Assembly (NCBI GenBank): GCA_015654835.1
Contig: JAATGG010000205.1
Location: 40,965 to 104,964 of the forward strand
Source: Terriglobales bacterium
GTDB lineage: Bacteria; Acidobacteriota; Terriglobia; Terriglobales; Acidobacteriaceae
Direction of reading: 5' to 3'
Length of the DNA stretch: 64,000 bases
The notes under the pieces were generated by a model. It was not told the DNA's origin and searched no databases. It saw only the letters and a list, made by a program, of their open reading frames with translations. Positions 26,020-34,186 of this stretch are shown here, piece after piece (positions within the stretch are counted from its first letter, which is position 1; the number at the start of each line of letters is the position of its first letter). A program made the translations under genes and the position numbers.

Positions 26020-26802
26020 CTATTGGGCGGCGAGAACCCGAACGACTGCGGCGATCAGCCCTGGAATGTCGGAGGGTGCGGCTTCCGTTGTGGGGGCCCA
26101 GCCGAGATCGACCAGCGTCTGGCTGGTGATGGGTCCGATGGAGATGGCGGGAACGTTGGGCAGGGGAAAATCGATTCCCGCCCGGTGCGCTGCCTCAGCC
26201 AAGTGAATCGCGGTCGAAGAGCTGGTAAACGTTGCAGCATCGACGCTGCCGTCTGCCAGGGCTTTGCGAAGCTGCTCCGGAGCGGCATCCGGGAGTACGG
26301 TGCGGTAGGCATCCACCACATCCAGTTCGGCACCCGCAGCACGCAGGGAATCGGGAATGATGTCGCGGGCTACGGCGGCTCGTGCCAGGAGCACGCGTTT
26401 GCCGGAGATGCCTTTAGTAAGGGCCTGAACCAAACTTTCGGCCACGTATGATTCTGGAACCAAGGTAACCGAAAATCCGGATTTACGCGCCTCTGTGGCC
26501 GTGGCCTCGCCGACAACTGCAATCCCGACAGAGGAAAGGGAGTCGAAGGAGACGCCCAGCACCGCGGCCCGTTCCGTCAGCACGCGGACGGTGTTGGCGC
26601 TGGTCAAAATGAGCCAATGATAGCTACTGAGCTGATGAAGCGCGGCATCGAGCGGTTCGAGGTCGCCGGGAGGACGGATTTCGAGGACGGGAACCTCGAC
26701 CGGAACCGCACCTAACGCATGAAGTCCTTCGCTGAGCTTGCCGGCCTGACGCATGGCCCGGGTCACAAGGACCCGGCGGCCTGCGAGCAGCGGCAAAGTC
26801 AC
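26020..26802 (-). CDS. hemD: uroporphyrinogen-III synthase
   Basis: The 260-residue protein opens LLAGRRVLVTRAMRQAGKLSEGLHALGA, the standard HemD N-terminus. LILTSANTVRVL, AVVGEATATEARKSGF, AATFTSSSTAIHL and PAISIGPITSQTLVDLG follow as expected. It cyclises and inverts ring D of hydroxymethylbilane to give uroporphyrinogen III. The family is poorly conserved, so the position directly after hemC, with a 4-base ATGA overlap, adds support. It is the last gene of the hemX-hemA-hemC-hemD operon. Confidence 0.92.
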   Translation of the reverse strand: MTLPLLAGRRVLVTRAMRQAGKLSEGLHALGAVPVEVPVLEIRPPGDLEPLDAALHQLSSYHWLILTSANTVRVLTERAAVLGVSFDSLSSVGIAVVGEATATEARKSGFSVTLVPESYVAESLVQALTKGISGKRVLLARAAVARDIIPDSLRAAGAELDVVDAYRTVLPDAAPEQLRKALADGSVDAATFTSSSTAIHLAEAAHRAGIDFPLPNVPAISIGPITSQTLVDLGWAPTTEAAPSDIPGLIAAVVRVLAAQ

Positions 26803-27773
26803 CGCGATACTCCAGCGGAATCGGACGCGGAATCTTGTATTTGTGCCTGAAGCAGGGGGCCGGCTCCCAAGTCCATCAGCTTTTTGGCGGCGAGAAGCCC
26901 GAGGGCGGCGGGATCGGGGTTTTCGCGCGGCGCGCTATGGAAGACGCGGATCGCAGTACCCGTTTCAGGCACAGCCACAATCGCGAAGATTTCGTCCCAC
27001 TTCCCTTGCCCGTCGCTGTAATTGCTTTGCGCCGGCCGGCAGTGAATGCCGATGGGCACCTGGCAACCGCCGCCGAGTGCGGCCAAAGCGGCCCGTTCGG
27101 CAGTGACGGCAAAGCGGGTTGCCGGGTCGTCCAGAAAGGCGATGGCTGCGAGGGTTGCGGCATCGTCCTTGCGGGTCTCGATCCCGAGGGAACCCTGACC
27201 GGCTGCGGGGCAGAAGTCTTTTGGATCCAGACGCTCCCGCACCCATTCCGTCTTTTCGAGACGGTCGAGGCCGGCTGCGGCCAGCAGAATTGCATCCACT
27301 TGCCCTTCGGCCAGCTTACGGAGACGGGTATCGACATTGCCGCGAAATTCGACAGCCTCGATATCGGGCCGAAGCGCTTTCAACTGCGCGCGCCGGCGCT
27401 GGCTGCTGGTGCCGACACGGGCCCCTTGCGGCAAAGACGCCAGATTGGCGTAGTGGACGGAGACGAATACGTCTCTGGGATCGACCCGGGGGGGGGTGGC
27501 CGCCAGGACGAATGGCTCAGCTAGCTCGGTGGGCAGATCCTTGAGGGAGTGAACGGCAAGATCGACCCGGCCCTCGGCGAGAGCTTCCTCGATCTCCCTG
27601 GTAAACATGCCTTTAGAGCCAACCTGGGCGAAAGTCACCTCTTGCAGGCGGTCGCCGGTGGTTTTGATGATCTCGATCTCGACAGAGTGCCCTTGACCGC
27701 GCAGCAGGGCGGCAATGTGGTTGGCCTGCCAGAGAGCCAGTTGCGAGCCGCGGCTTCCAATGCGGAGGTTCAT
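26799..27773 (-). CDS. hemC: porphobilinogen deaminase (hydroxymethylbilane synthase)
   Basis: The 324-residue enzyme starts LRIGSRGSQLALWQA and contains VHSLKDLPTEL, RVGTSSQRRRAQL and FRGNVDTRLRKL. The cofactor-carrying cysteine is in ALGGGCQVPIGIHC. It polymerises four porphobilinogens on its dipyrromethane cofactor. Length is normal. It overlaps both hemA and hemD by four bases (ATGA), which implies translational coupling across the operon. Confidence 0.96.
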   Translation of the reverse strand: MNLRIGSRGSQLALWQANHIAALLRGQGHSVEIEIIKTTGDRLQEVTFAQVGSKGMFTREIEEALAEGRVDLAVHSLKDLPTELAEPFVLAATPPRVDPRDVFVSVHYANLASLPQGARVGTSSQRRRAQLKALRPDIEAVEFRGNVDTRLRKLAEGQVDAILLAAAGLDRLEKTEWVRERLDPKDFCPAAGQGSLGIETRKDDAATLAAIAFLDDPATRFAVTAERAALAALGGGCQVPIGIHCRPAQSNYSDGQGKWDEIFAIVAVPETGTAIRVFHSAPRENPDPAALGLLAAKKLMDLGAGPLLQAQIQDSASDSAGVSR

Positions 27774-29140
27774 CGGCGTCCCGCCACGGTGGATTCATTC
27801 ACGGTAACATCCTCGTTTTTTGTAGTTTGGCCGGTTGCCGGAGTCTCGGTGAAGGCTGAAATCTCCGTCTCCGAATCGCGGTCTGCGGTGGCCGGCAACG
27901 ACCATGTTTCGCAGAGCGCATCGAGACGGGCTGAGTCGTTTTCGCGGGCAGCCTGCTTGAGCGCCTGCATGGGATGGTGAAGAAATTTGTTGACCAGTCC
28001 GCGGGTGAGAACCTCAACGGCGGCGGCTTGCTCCGCGGTCAGCGAACCGAGGCGGCCCTGGAGGCGGCGCAGTTCACCCTGGCGGATTTCCTCGGCCTGC
28101 TTTTGCAGGGCGACGATGGCCGGGGCCACATTGACGGTGCGCTGACGCTGATGAAAGCGCTCGACCTCGCCTGCAATCAGGGCTTCGGCGTCGCCGGCTT
28201 CCCTGCTGCGCTCGGCCATGTGCGCGGCGGCCACCTGCTGCAGGTCATCGATGTCGTAGACGAAGATGCCTTCCAACTTGTTGACTGCCGGATCGACATC
28301 CCGTGGCACGGCTATGTCGATGAAAAACATGGGCCGATTGCGGCGGCGATGCAGAAAAGCCTGGGCGTGTTCGCGGCGAAAAATGGGATGCGGCGCGCCG
28401 GTCGAAGTGATGACGATATCGGCCTGGCTGGCCGCTTCATGAAGCTGGTCGAAGGGAATCACACGGCCTTTGAACTGATCGGCCATGCGCTGTGCGCGTT
28501 CGAGAGTGCGGTTGGTGACGAGGATGGCGCCTGCGCCCTGTTGAACCAGATGGCGGGCAGCCAATTCGCTCATTTTGCCAGCACCGACCAGGAACACGGT
28601 GCGCCCGGCGAGGGAGCCAAAGATTTTGCGGGCAAGATCGACGGCGACGGAGGCGATAGAGACGCTGTTCGAGCCGATTTCCGTCTCGGAACGGACTTTT
28701 TTGGCAGCGGCAAAGGCACCCTGCAGCAGGTGGTCAAGCTGGCCGCCGATGGTTCCGGCGACACGCGCCACGGCATAAGCTTCCTTGACCTGACCGAGGA
28801 TCTGCGGCTCACCCACCACCATGGAATCGAGGCTTGCGGCGACGCGAAAGAGATGGCTGACGGCCTGCTGATCGCGATGCTCGTAAATATGAGCTTTGAG
28901 CAGGGCCGGATCGAGGCCAAAATGCTCCTGCAGAAAACCGGTGAGGTCGATGGCCGGCGACTCCGTCGCGGCTAGAATCTCAACCCGGTTGCAGGTGGAA
29001 ACGATCATGCATTCGGCTACGCCGGGGACGTCTCCCAGGGCGCGGGTGACCTCGGGCAGTTCCTCGCGGGAGATGGCGATGCGCTCACGCAGTTCGATGG
29101 GGGCGGTCTTGTGATTCACGCCAATGATAGCCAGGGTCAT
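27770..29140 (-). CDS. hemA: glutamyl-tRNA reductase
   Basis: The 456-residue protein has GVNHKTAPIELRERIA, the catalytic cysteine in IVSTCNRVEIL, LFRVAASLDSMVVGEPQILGQVKEAY, and the NADPH-binding VFLVGAGKMSELAARHL. It reduces glutamyl-tRNA to glutamate-1-semialdehyde, the committed step of the C5 heme pathway. The last 40 or so residues are variable. It overlaps hemC and the upstream hemX-like gene by four bases each. hemL and hemB are not in the window. Confidence 0.96.
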   Translation of the reverse strand: MTLAIIGVNHKTAPIELRERIAISREELPEVTRALGDVPGVAECMIVSTCNRVEILAATESPAIDLTGFLQEHFGLDPALLKAHIYEHRDQQAVSHLFRVAASLDSMVVGEPQILGQVKEAYAVARVAGTIGGQLDHLLQGAFAAAKKVRSETEIGSNSVSIASVAVDLARKIFGSLAGRTVFLVGAGKMSELAARHLVQQGAGAILVTNRTLERAQRMADQFKGRVIPFDQLHEAASQADIVITSTGAPHPIFRREHAQAFLHRRRNRPMFFIDIAVPRDVDPAVNKLEGIFVYDIDDLQQVAAAHMAERSREAGDAEALIAGEVERFHQRQRTVNVAPAIVALQKQAEEIRQGELRRLQGRLGSLTAEQAAAVEVLTRGLVNKFLHHPMQALKQAARENDSARLDALCETWSLPATADRDSETEISAFTETPATGQTTKNEDVTVNESTVAGRR

Positions 29141-29973
29141 TGAGCACCGTACCTATGAACCTGGCTGAGCATGTTGGCGGCCCATACGGCCAGCATCACC
29201 ACGAAAACGCCTCCGGAAACGTAGGCCGCCCGGCGGCCACGAAGTCCGGCGGTACGACGGACAAAAAGCAATAACACGTAAACGCCCCAACTGATAAAGG
29301 AAGCCACGACCTTGGGGTCACGGAAATAGGCGGCGCCGAGCGGGGTTTCCTGCGCCAGCACGGAGCCGATGACGAGGCCGACGGTCATGCAGGGGAAGCC
29401 AAACTCCAACGTACCGTGGGCGATGCGCTCCAGGGTGTCGAGGGGCGGAAGCCAATCCAATGGCAGCCACCAGGGGCCTTCCTCGGCCTTGCGCTTGCTT
29501 TTCAGGCGGCGTTCCTGCACGAGGTAAAGCACGGAGGCCAAAAGGCTAAATCCGAGAGCGGCATAGGCAGCCAGCAGGGCGGCGATGTGGGCGATCAGCC
29601 AGTTCATGCGGACGCCCTGAGAAGGAAAGGTGTAACGGTCCGCGCCGAGCGCCGGCACAAAAACCAGAAAAAACGTGACCGGTAAAGCGAAAAGCCCCAG
29701 CGAGATGGTCTCGTAGAAAAACCAGACGAGAAAGAACAGGGCGGTTACGACGAGGCCGAGCAGTGATTCGGCATCCCGGACGCCGACCGGCATCAAGTGG
29801 TGCGCCTGCACCAGCATTTCAACGACCGAGACAAAATGGAAGAAGAAGGCGAGGCCCGCCATGTGGATACAGGTCTTGCGCCAGCGTTCCAAACCGTAGA
29901 GCACGGCGGGAAAGGCAGCGATGCTTGCGCCTGCGTATAGGAAAGCCGCGACTCTGAGCCAAAGCAAGTACAT
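29137..29973 (-). CDS. CcsA/HemX-family membrane protein
   Basis: The 278-residue membrane protein has about eight helices and belongs to the cytochrome c assembly (CcsA/CcmF/HemX) family. Family-like segments are VSVVEMLVQAHHLMPVG near residue 50 and NWLIAHIAALLAAYAALGFSLLASVLYLVQER in the middle, both with conserved histidines. In Bacillus, HemX next to hemA lowers the amount of HemA protein, while CcsA proteins handle heme for cytochrome c. Its place as first gene of the hem operon with a four-base overlap to hemA favours a HemX-like role. A true CcsA role would need a CcsB partner, which is not seen here. Confidence 0.82.
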   Translation of the reverse strand: MYLLWLRVAAFLYAGASIAAFPAVLYGLERWRKTCIHMAGLAFFFHFVSVVEMLVQAHHLMPVGVRDAESLLGLVVTALFFLVWFFYETISLGLFALPVTFFLVFVPALGADRYTFPSQGVRMNWLIAHIAALLAAYAALGFSLLASVLYLVQERRLKSKRKAEEGPWWLPLDWLPPLDTLERIAHGTLEFGFPCMTVGLVIGSVLAQETPLGAAYFRDPKVVASFISWGVYVLLLFVRRTAGLRGRRAAYVSGGVFVVMLAVWAANMLSQVHRYGAQ

Positions 29974-30003
29974 TCCGCTGTTTACCTTAAGACCTGAGGA
30001 GTC

Positions 30004-30026
30004 AGTATACTGTGACGCAAATCACC
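30004..30026 (-). promoter_or_regulatory. CRP/FNR-family-like operator at the hem operon promoter
   Basis: TGTGA-CGCAAA-TCACC at 30011-30026 matches the CRP consensus half-sites (TGTGA, N6, TCACA) at nine of ten positions. It lies next to a possible minus-10 box for the heme operon (TATACT on the minus strand, 30004-30009), about 30 bases upstream of the hemX start. Confidence 0.45.
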
Positions 30027-30095
30027 TGACGGCTCACAGCAGCAGAAGGGTGGCCGCCTGGCAGTCATTCAAAACGCTCTCATTCAGGATGTTGG

Positions 30096-30117
30096 GAGTG
30101 CACCTGCAGATGCACTC
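30096..30117. promoter_or_regulatory. 22-base near-perfect palindrome
   Basis: GAGTGCA and TGCACTC flank a central CTGCAG. Only one symmetric pair of positions (30103/30110) breaks the dyad. It fits a dimeric regulator's operator better than a terminator. Confidence 0.4.
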
Positions 30118-30256
30118 AAGCTCGGGAGACAGCCGAGAAAGGGCGAGATTTTTGCGGCCCGCGATGTGTCTCCGGTTTCGGTTTCCTGCCTGAGGCAACG
30201 ATTTTTAGATGATCTGAAGCGGAGCAGCGATGCCTGTCTCGGCGAAATGTCAGTAA

Positions 30257-30289
30257 ATTGTCTTGACATTGTCACGACATTGAGACAAT
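30257..30289 (+). promoter_or_regulatory. nested inverted repeat over a minus-35-like TTGACA
   Basis: ATTGTCT (30257-30263) pairs with AGACAAT (30283-30289). Inside is TGACA-T-TGTCA and two direct copies of GACATTG. TTGACA at 30263-30268 could be a minus-35 box of the toxin-antitoxin operon, with a weak minus-10. Confidence 0.45.
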
Positions 30290-30402
30290 CTAGGGAAAAT
30301 AACTCATCCAGAACCCGCATACTGCGGGGATCGGCTCAGCCGAGGGGGAAAAAGGGGAGGCCGTTCTCGACGGCTTTCTCCTGGGGTTGCCGCATCTCAG
30401 CA

Positions 30403-30422
30403 GCATGTGTGTGCACACATGC
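30403..30422. promoter_or_regulatory. 20-base palindrome 75 bases before the antitoxin gene
   Basis: Arms GCATGTG and CACATGC enclose TGTGCA. Autoregulation by the ribbon-helix-helix antitoxin is typical of this type of operon, and this is the nearest dyad to the antitoxin start. Confidence 0.45.
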
Positions 30423-30496
30423 GAGGTGGACAGGCAGCTCTCCATTGGCCTGCGCATCTCAATCGGGGCTACTTCGAGGATCTGGGGAAGATCGTC

Positions 30497-30844
30497 ATGG
30501 ACAATCAACCGGCAGCGGAGCGGCGTACAGAAAAGCTCGATCTGCGGGTATCGCCTTCGGCCAAGACCAAGCTGCAGGCCGCAGCCCTGGTAGCGCAGCG
30601 CTCGGTGAGCGACTTTGTGATGGAAAGCGCGCTGGCCAAGGCGGAGGAGACGCTCGCGGAACGGCGGGTGTTTGGACTGGACCCGGAAAAGTGGGCGACC
30701 CTGCAGACGGCACTGGATGCCCCGGTGCGCCGCCTGCCCCGGTTGCGGGCTCTGCTGGATCAGCCGGGACTTACCGCTGAGCGACCCGATGAGCGGATCG
30801 ATGCGGCGGCGGGCACGGTTCCTTCGGATCTCGACGCCGGCTAA
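30497..30844 (+). CDS. DUF1778-family (TacA-like) antitoxin
   Basis: The 115-residue protein has an N-terminal ribbon-helix-helix region (RTEKLDLRVSPSAKTKLQAAA, then RSVSDFVMESALAKAEETLAER), the hallmark of DUF1778 antitoxins. FGLDPEKWATLQTALDAP is the usual toxin-binding tail. Such proteins neutralise a GNAT acetyltransferase toxin and repress their own operon through upstream palindromes. The toxin gene starts 41 bases downstream. After the toxin-binding region the protein carries an extra 40 or so residues. An upstream ATG at 30407 would place the start inside a palindrome and is unlikely. Confidence 0.88.
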   Translation: MDNQPAAERRTEKLDLRVSPSAKTKLQAAALVAQRSVSDFVMESALAKAEETLAERRVFGLDPEKWATLQTALDAPVRRLPRLRALLDQPGLTAERPDERIDAAAGTVPSDLDAG

Positions 30845-30885
30845 GGTTTGATATAAAGCCTTTACGCGGTTTGTTGAGGCGCACT

Positions 30886-31374
30886 GTGAATCCATACAGA
30901 ATCGAGAAGCTAGGCGGCGGACACCGACTGGAGGGGTTCGACTGCGGGCGGGAAGAGTTGAACCTGTGGCTGCGCAAGCATGGGCTGCACGGGGAGGACC
31001 TGCCGGCGCCGCAGAGCTATGGAGCCGTAGCCGAGGATGTGGTGCTGGGCTACTACAGCCTGGCGGTGGGGCAGATGGAGCCGGGCCAGGCGTCCGAGGA
31101 GCCGGCGGACCGTCCGGTGCCTGTCATGCTGCTGCCGCGGCTGGCCGTGGACCGGGAATCTCAGGGGAAAGGCGTGGGAGCCGCGCTGCTGCGCGATGCG
31201 GTGTTGCGGACGCTGCGCGTGGCGGAGATCGGCGGAATCCGGGCGCTGGTGGCCTATGCGGGAGACGAGCGGGGCTGCGCGTTCTATGGGCGATTCGATT
31301 TTGTGGCTTCGCGGGTAGATCCGTGGCTGATGGTGCTGCGGGTAGGCGATGTGCTGGTGAACGCGGCTCGCTGA
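30886..31374 (+). CDS. GNAT-family acetyltransferase toxin (TacT-like)
   Basis: From a GTG at 30886 (preceded by TTGAGG) this is a 162-residue GNAT protein. The N-terminal HRLEGFDCGREELNLWLRKHG is the signature of toxins partnered with DUF1778 antitoxins. LPRLAVDRESQGKGVGAALLRDAV holds the acetyl-CoA loop (QGKGVG), and CAFYGRFDFV contains the tyrosine expected to act as general acid. Known members acetylate the amino group of charged aminoacyl-tRNAs and stop translation. The usual FYxxFGF is FYGRFDF here. A GTG upstream at 30871 is less likely because it lacks a ribosome site. Confidence 0.88.
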   Translation: MNPYRIEKLGGGHRLEGFDCGREELNLWLRKHGLHGEDLPAPQSYGAVAEDVVLGYYSLAVGQMEPGQASEEPADRPVPVMLLPRLAVDRESQGKGVGAALLRDAVLRTLRVAEIGGIRALVAYAGDERGCAFYGRFDFVASRVDPWLMVLRVGDVLVNAAR

Positions 31375-31498
31375 CTATTTTTTGCGGCACGCAGCCAAGT
31401 CGGGCCAGGATTCTTCGCTATTGCGAAGGATCGAACGGCAATAGCGGATGCGGGATGCGCCGCTGGAGATGCTCTCACGCGTTAATCTGTAGAACAGC

Positions 31499-34186
31499 GT
31501 GATTCGAGACGAGATTCAATCCGAGACGAAAACCGATACGGCTCCCGAGATAGCTACGGCGCCTTCTGCGACCGAGAAAGCTCCTGCCGAACTGACGCCG
31601 TTTATGCGGCAATGGACGGCGGCAAAGCGGGAGAATCCCGATGCCCTGCTGTTTTTCAGGATGGGCGATTTTTATGAACTGTTTTACGACGACGCGGTGG
31701 TGGCCAGCAAAGAGCTGCAACTGACGCTGACGGCACGCGACCGCGAGCGGCAGGTGCCGATGTGCGGCGTGCCTTACCACTCGGTCGAGAACTACCTGAT
31801 GCGGCTGCTGCGGAAGGGCTTCCGCATCGCCATCTGCGACCAGATGGAAGACCCCAAGCTCACCAAGAAGATTGTGCGCCGCGAAGTGACGCGGGTGCTG
31901 TCGCCGGGGACGGCGCTGGACGCGGGTCTGGGGCAGGAGCAGAACAATTTTCTGGCGGCGCTGTTCGAGTCCGGCACGGCGAAGGAACCGGTGTGCGCGG
32001 TGGCGCTGCTGGACGTTTCGACAGGCGAATTTCGGACGGCGGAGTTTCATGGAGCCCCTGCGCAGCAGCAGGCGATCGAGGCGCTGCTGATGGCGTCTCC
32101 GAGCGAGGTGTTGCTGGCGACGAGCGCGGAGATGGCGCCTGCGTTGGAGAGAATTCCGGCGCGGACCCGCGTGGAGGACTGGGTCTGGACCCGGGACTTT
32201 GCGGTGCCTCTTGTGGAGCGGCAACTCAATGTGCGGTCGCTGGAGGGGTTTGGGCTGGAGGGGCATCCGGCAGCGGCGATTGCAGCCGGAGCGGTGCTGC
32301 ACTATGTGCGCACGACGCAAAAGAACGAAGCGCTGCATATCGATTCACTGAAGTTTCAAGAGCACTCGACGGCACTGGAACTGGACCAGGTGACGGTGCG
32401 CAATTTGGAACTGGTGGAGCCGCTGTTCCAGGGGCAAGATAGCCGGGCAACGCTGTTTCATACCCTCGATGCGTGCCTGACGCCGATGGGCAAGCGGCTG
32501 CTGCGAGCTACGATTTTGCGGCCGCTGATGGATGCCGGCGCGATTGAAGCGCGGTATGAGGCGGTGGCCGAGGCGCAGGGAGACTTGCTGCGCCGCGAAG
32601 AAGTTCGCCGGGCGTTCTCTGGAATTTTGGACTTAGAGCGCTTGCTGGCGCGGCTCTCTCTGGATTCGGCGGGGCCGCGGGATATCCGGGCGTTGGCGGC
32701 GAGTTTGAGCAGGCTGCCAGGGCTGAAGACGGCAGTTGAAACGATGACGGCTGCGGAATGGTGCACCCTCGTGGCGCATCTCGACACGCTGGAAGACGTG
32801 ACGCAGCGGATTGAAACGACGCTGGTGGCAGAGCCTCCGTTGACGATGGCCGATGGCGGCGCGGTTGCGGCGGGTGTGGATGCGGAACTGGATGAGTTGC
32901 GAACGATTTCAACGACCGGAAGACAGTCGATTGCCGCCATCGAAGAGCGGGAGCGGACGCGCACGGGGATTAGTTCGCTGAAGGTGCGATATAACTCCGT
33001 TTTTGGGTATTACATCGAGATCACTAAGGCTAACTTGGCGGCGGCTCCGGCGGACTATGAACGCAAGCAGACGTTAGTCAACGCGGAACGATTTACGACC
33101 CCGGAGTTGAAGGAATACGAGGTCAAGATTCTCACCGCGCATGACCGCTCCATCGAGATCGAGAAGAGGATTGTGGCCGAACTGCGAGGCCTGGTGCTGG
33201 CGGCAGCGGGGCGCATCCGGCGCTCGTCCGCCGTGGTTGCGGAGGCGGATCTGCTGGGGAACTTCGCGCATCTGGCGGCGGGACGGCGCTATGTGCGGCC
33301 ACGGCTGGCGGAAGAGCCGGTGCTGGAGGCTGTGGCGGCGCGGCATCCGGTGATCGAGCAGTGGATGGAAGAGACGCGCGAGGGCCGATTCATCGCCAAC
33401 GATTTGTATCTGGACGCGAGCAACAACGGGCCGAGCCTGTTACTCATTACCGGGCCGAACATGGGCGGTAAAAGCACGTATCTGCGCATGGCCGCGATGC
33501 TGACGCTGATGGCGCAGATGGGCTGTTTTGTGCCTGCGGACAGCTTGCGGCTGGGGCTGGTGGACCGCATTTATACGCGCATCGGCGCAAGCGACAACGT
33601 GGCGCGGGGGCGGTCGACGTTCATGGTGGAGATGACGGAGACGGCGACGATTCTGAATACGGCTACCCATCGATCGCTGATCCTGCTGGACGAGATGGGA
33701 CGGGGGACGGCAACGTTCGATGGGCTAAGCCTGGCATGGGCCACGGTGGAGTATCTCCATGCAGAGACGTGCGCGCGCACGCTGTTTGCCACTCACTACC
33801 ATGAGCTGACAATGCTGGCGGAGAAGCTGCCGCGGGTGACGAATCTACGCGTCGGCGTGAAAGAAGCGGCAGGCGGCATCGTGTTTTTGCATACCATTGA
33901 GCCAGGCGCGGCGAGCAAGAGTTACGGCATTGAAGTCGCGAAGCTGGCGGGATTGCCTTCTGCCGTGATCGAGCGGGCGAAACGAATTTTGCGGCAGCAT
34001 GAGAAGCAGGAACGGCAGAGCGTGCAGGTGGAGACGGAGCCCGAGCCGATGCAGTTGACGATGTTTACTCCGCTGTCGCAGCGGATCGTGGATCGCCTTG
34101 AGGCCGTCGATGTGAACGCGTTGACTCCGCTGCAGGCGCTGAATCTGCTGGAAGAACTGCAAAGCGAGTTGAAGGAGAAAGCATGA
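31499..34186 (+). CDS. mutS: DNA mismatch repair protein MutS
   Basis: The 895-residue protein has the mismatch-reading motif FFRMGDFYELF (Phe-x-Glu wedge) near residue 55, connector and lever regions, then the ATPase: Walker A TGPNMGGKSTYLRM, ABC signature region SDNVARGRSTFMVEMTETA, Walker B LILLDEMGRGTATFDG, and the H-loop LFATHYHEL. It detects mispairs and recruits MutL. The start is a GTG at 31499. About 30 Thr/Glu/Pro-rich residues precede the usual N-terminus. Its stop overlaps the nagZ start by four bases. Confidence 0.97.
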   Translation: MIRDEIQSETKTDTAPEIATAPSATEKAPAELTPFMRQWTAAKRENPDALLFFRMGDFYELFYDDAVVASKELQLTLTARDRERQVPMCGVPYHSVENYLMRLLRKGFRIAICDQMEDPKLTKKIVRREVTRVLSPGTALDAGLGQEQNNFLAALFESGTAKEPVCAVALLDVSTGEFRTAEFHGAPAQQQAIEALLMASPSEVLLATSAEMAPALERIPARTRVEDWVWTRDFAVPLVERQLNVRSLEGFGLEGHPAAAIAAGAVLHYVRTTQKNEALHIDSLKFQEHSTALELDQVTVRNLELVEPLFQGQDSRATLFHTLDACLTPMGKRLLRATILRPLMDAGAIEARYEAVAEAQGDLLRREEVRRAFSGILDLERLLARLSLDSAGPRDIRALAASLSRLPGLKTAVETMTAAEWCTLVAHLDTLEDVTQRIETTLVAEPPLTMADGGAVAAGVDAELDELRTISTTGRQSIAAIEERERTRTGISSLKVRYNSVFGYYIEITKANLAAAPADYERKQTLVNAERFTTPELKEYEVKILTAHDRSIEIEKRIVAELRGLVLAAAGRIRRSSAVVAEADLLGNFAHLAAGRRYVRPRLAEEPVLEAVAARHPVIEQWMEETREGRFIANDLYLDASNNGPSLLLITGPNMGGKSTYLRMAAMLTLMAQMGCFVPADSLRLGLVDRIYTRIGASDNVARGRSTFMVEMTETATILNTATHRSLILLDEMGRGTATFDGLSLAWATVEYLHAETCARTLFATHYHELTMLAEKLPRVTNLRVGVKEAAGGIVFLHTIEPGAASKSYGIEVAKLAGLPSAVIERAKRILRQHEKQERQSVQVETEPEPMQLTMFTPLSQRIVDRLEAVDVNALTPLQALNLLEELQSELKEKA

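Larger units (their letters stand above)
29974..30496. other. palindrome-rich intergenic region between the heme operon and the toxin-antitoxin pair
   Basis: About 520 bases without a convincing gene separate the divergent hem operon and the antitoxin gene. The stretch holds a CRP/FNR-like site by the heme promoter and three further inverted repeats, listed separately. Open frames crossing it have no ribosome site and no recognisable protein pattern. Confidence 0.6.

Noticed and set aside
30166..30780. Open frame running through the palindrome-rich gap into the antitoxin gene
   Set aside because: It crosses the likely promoter and operators, has no ribosome site, and its second half is the antitoxin read in another frame.
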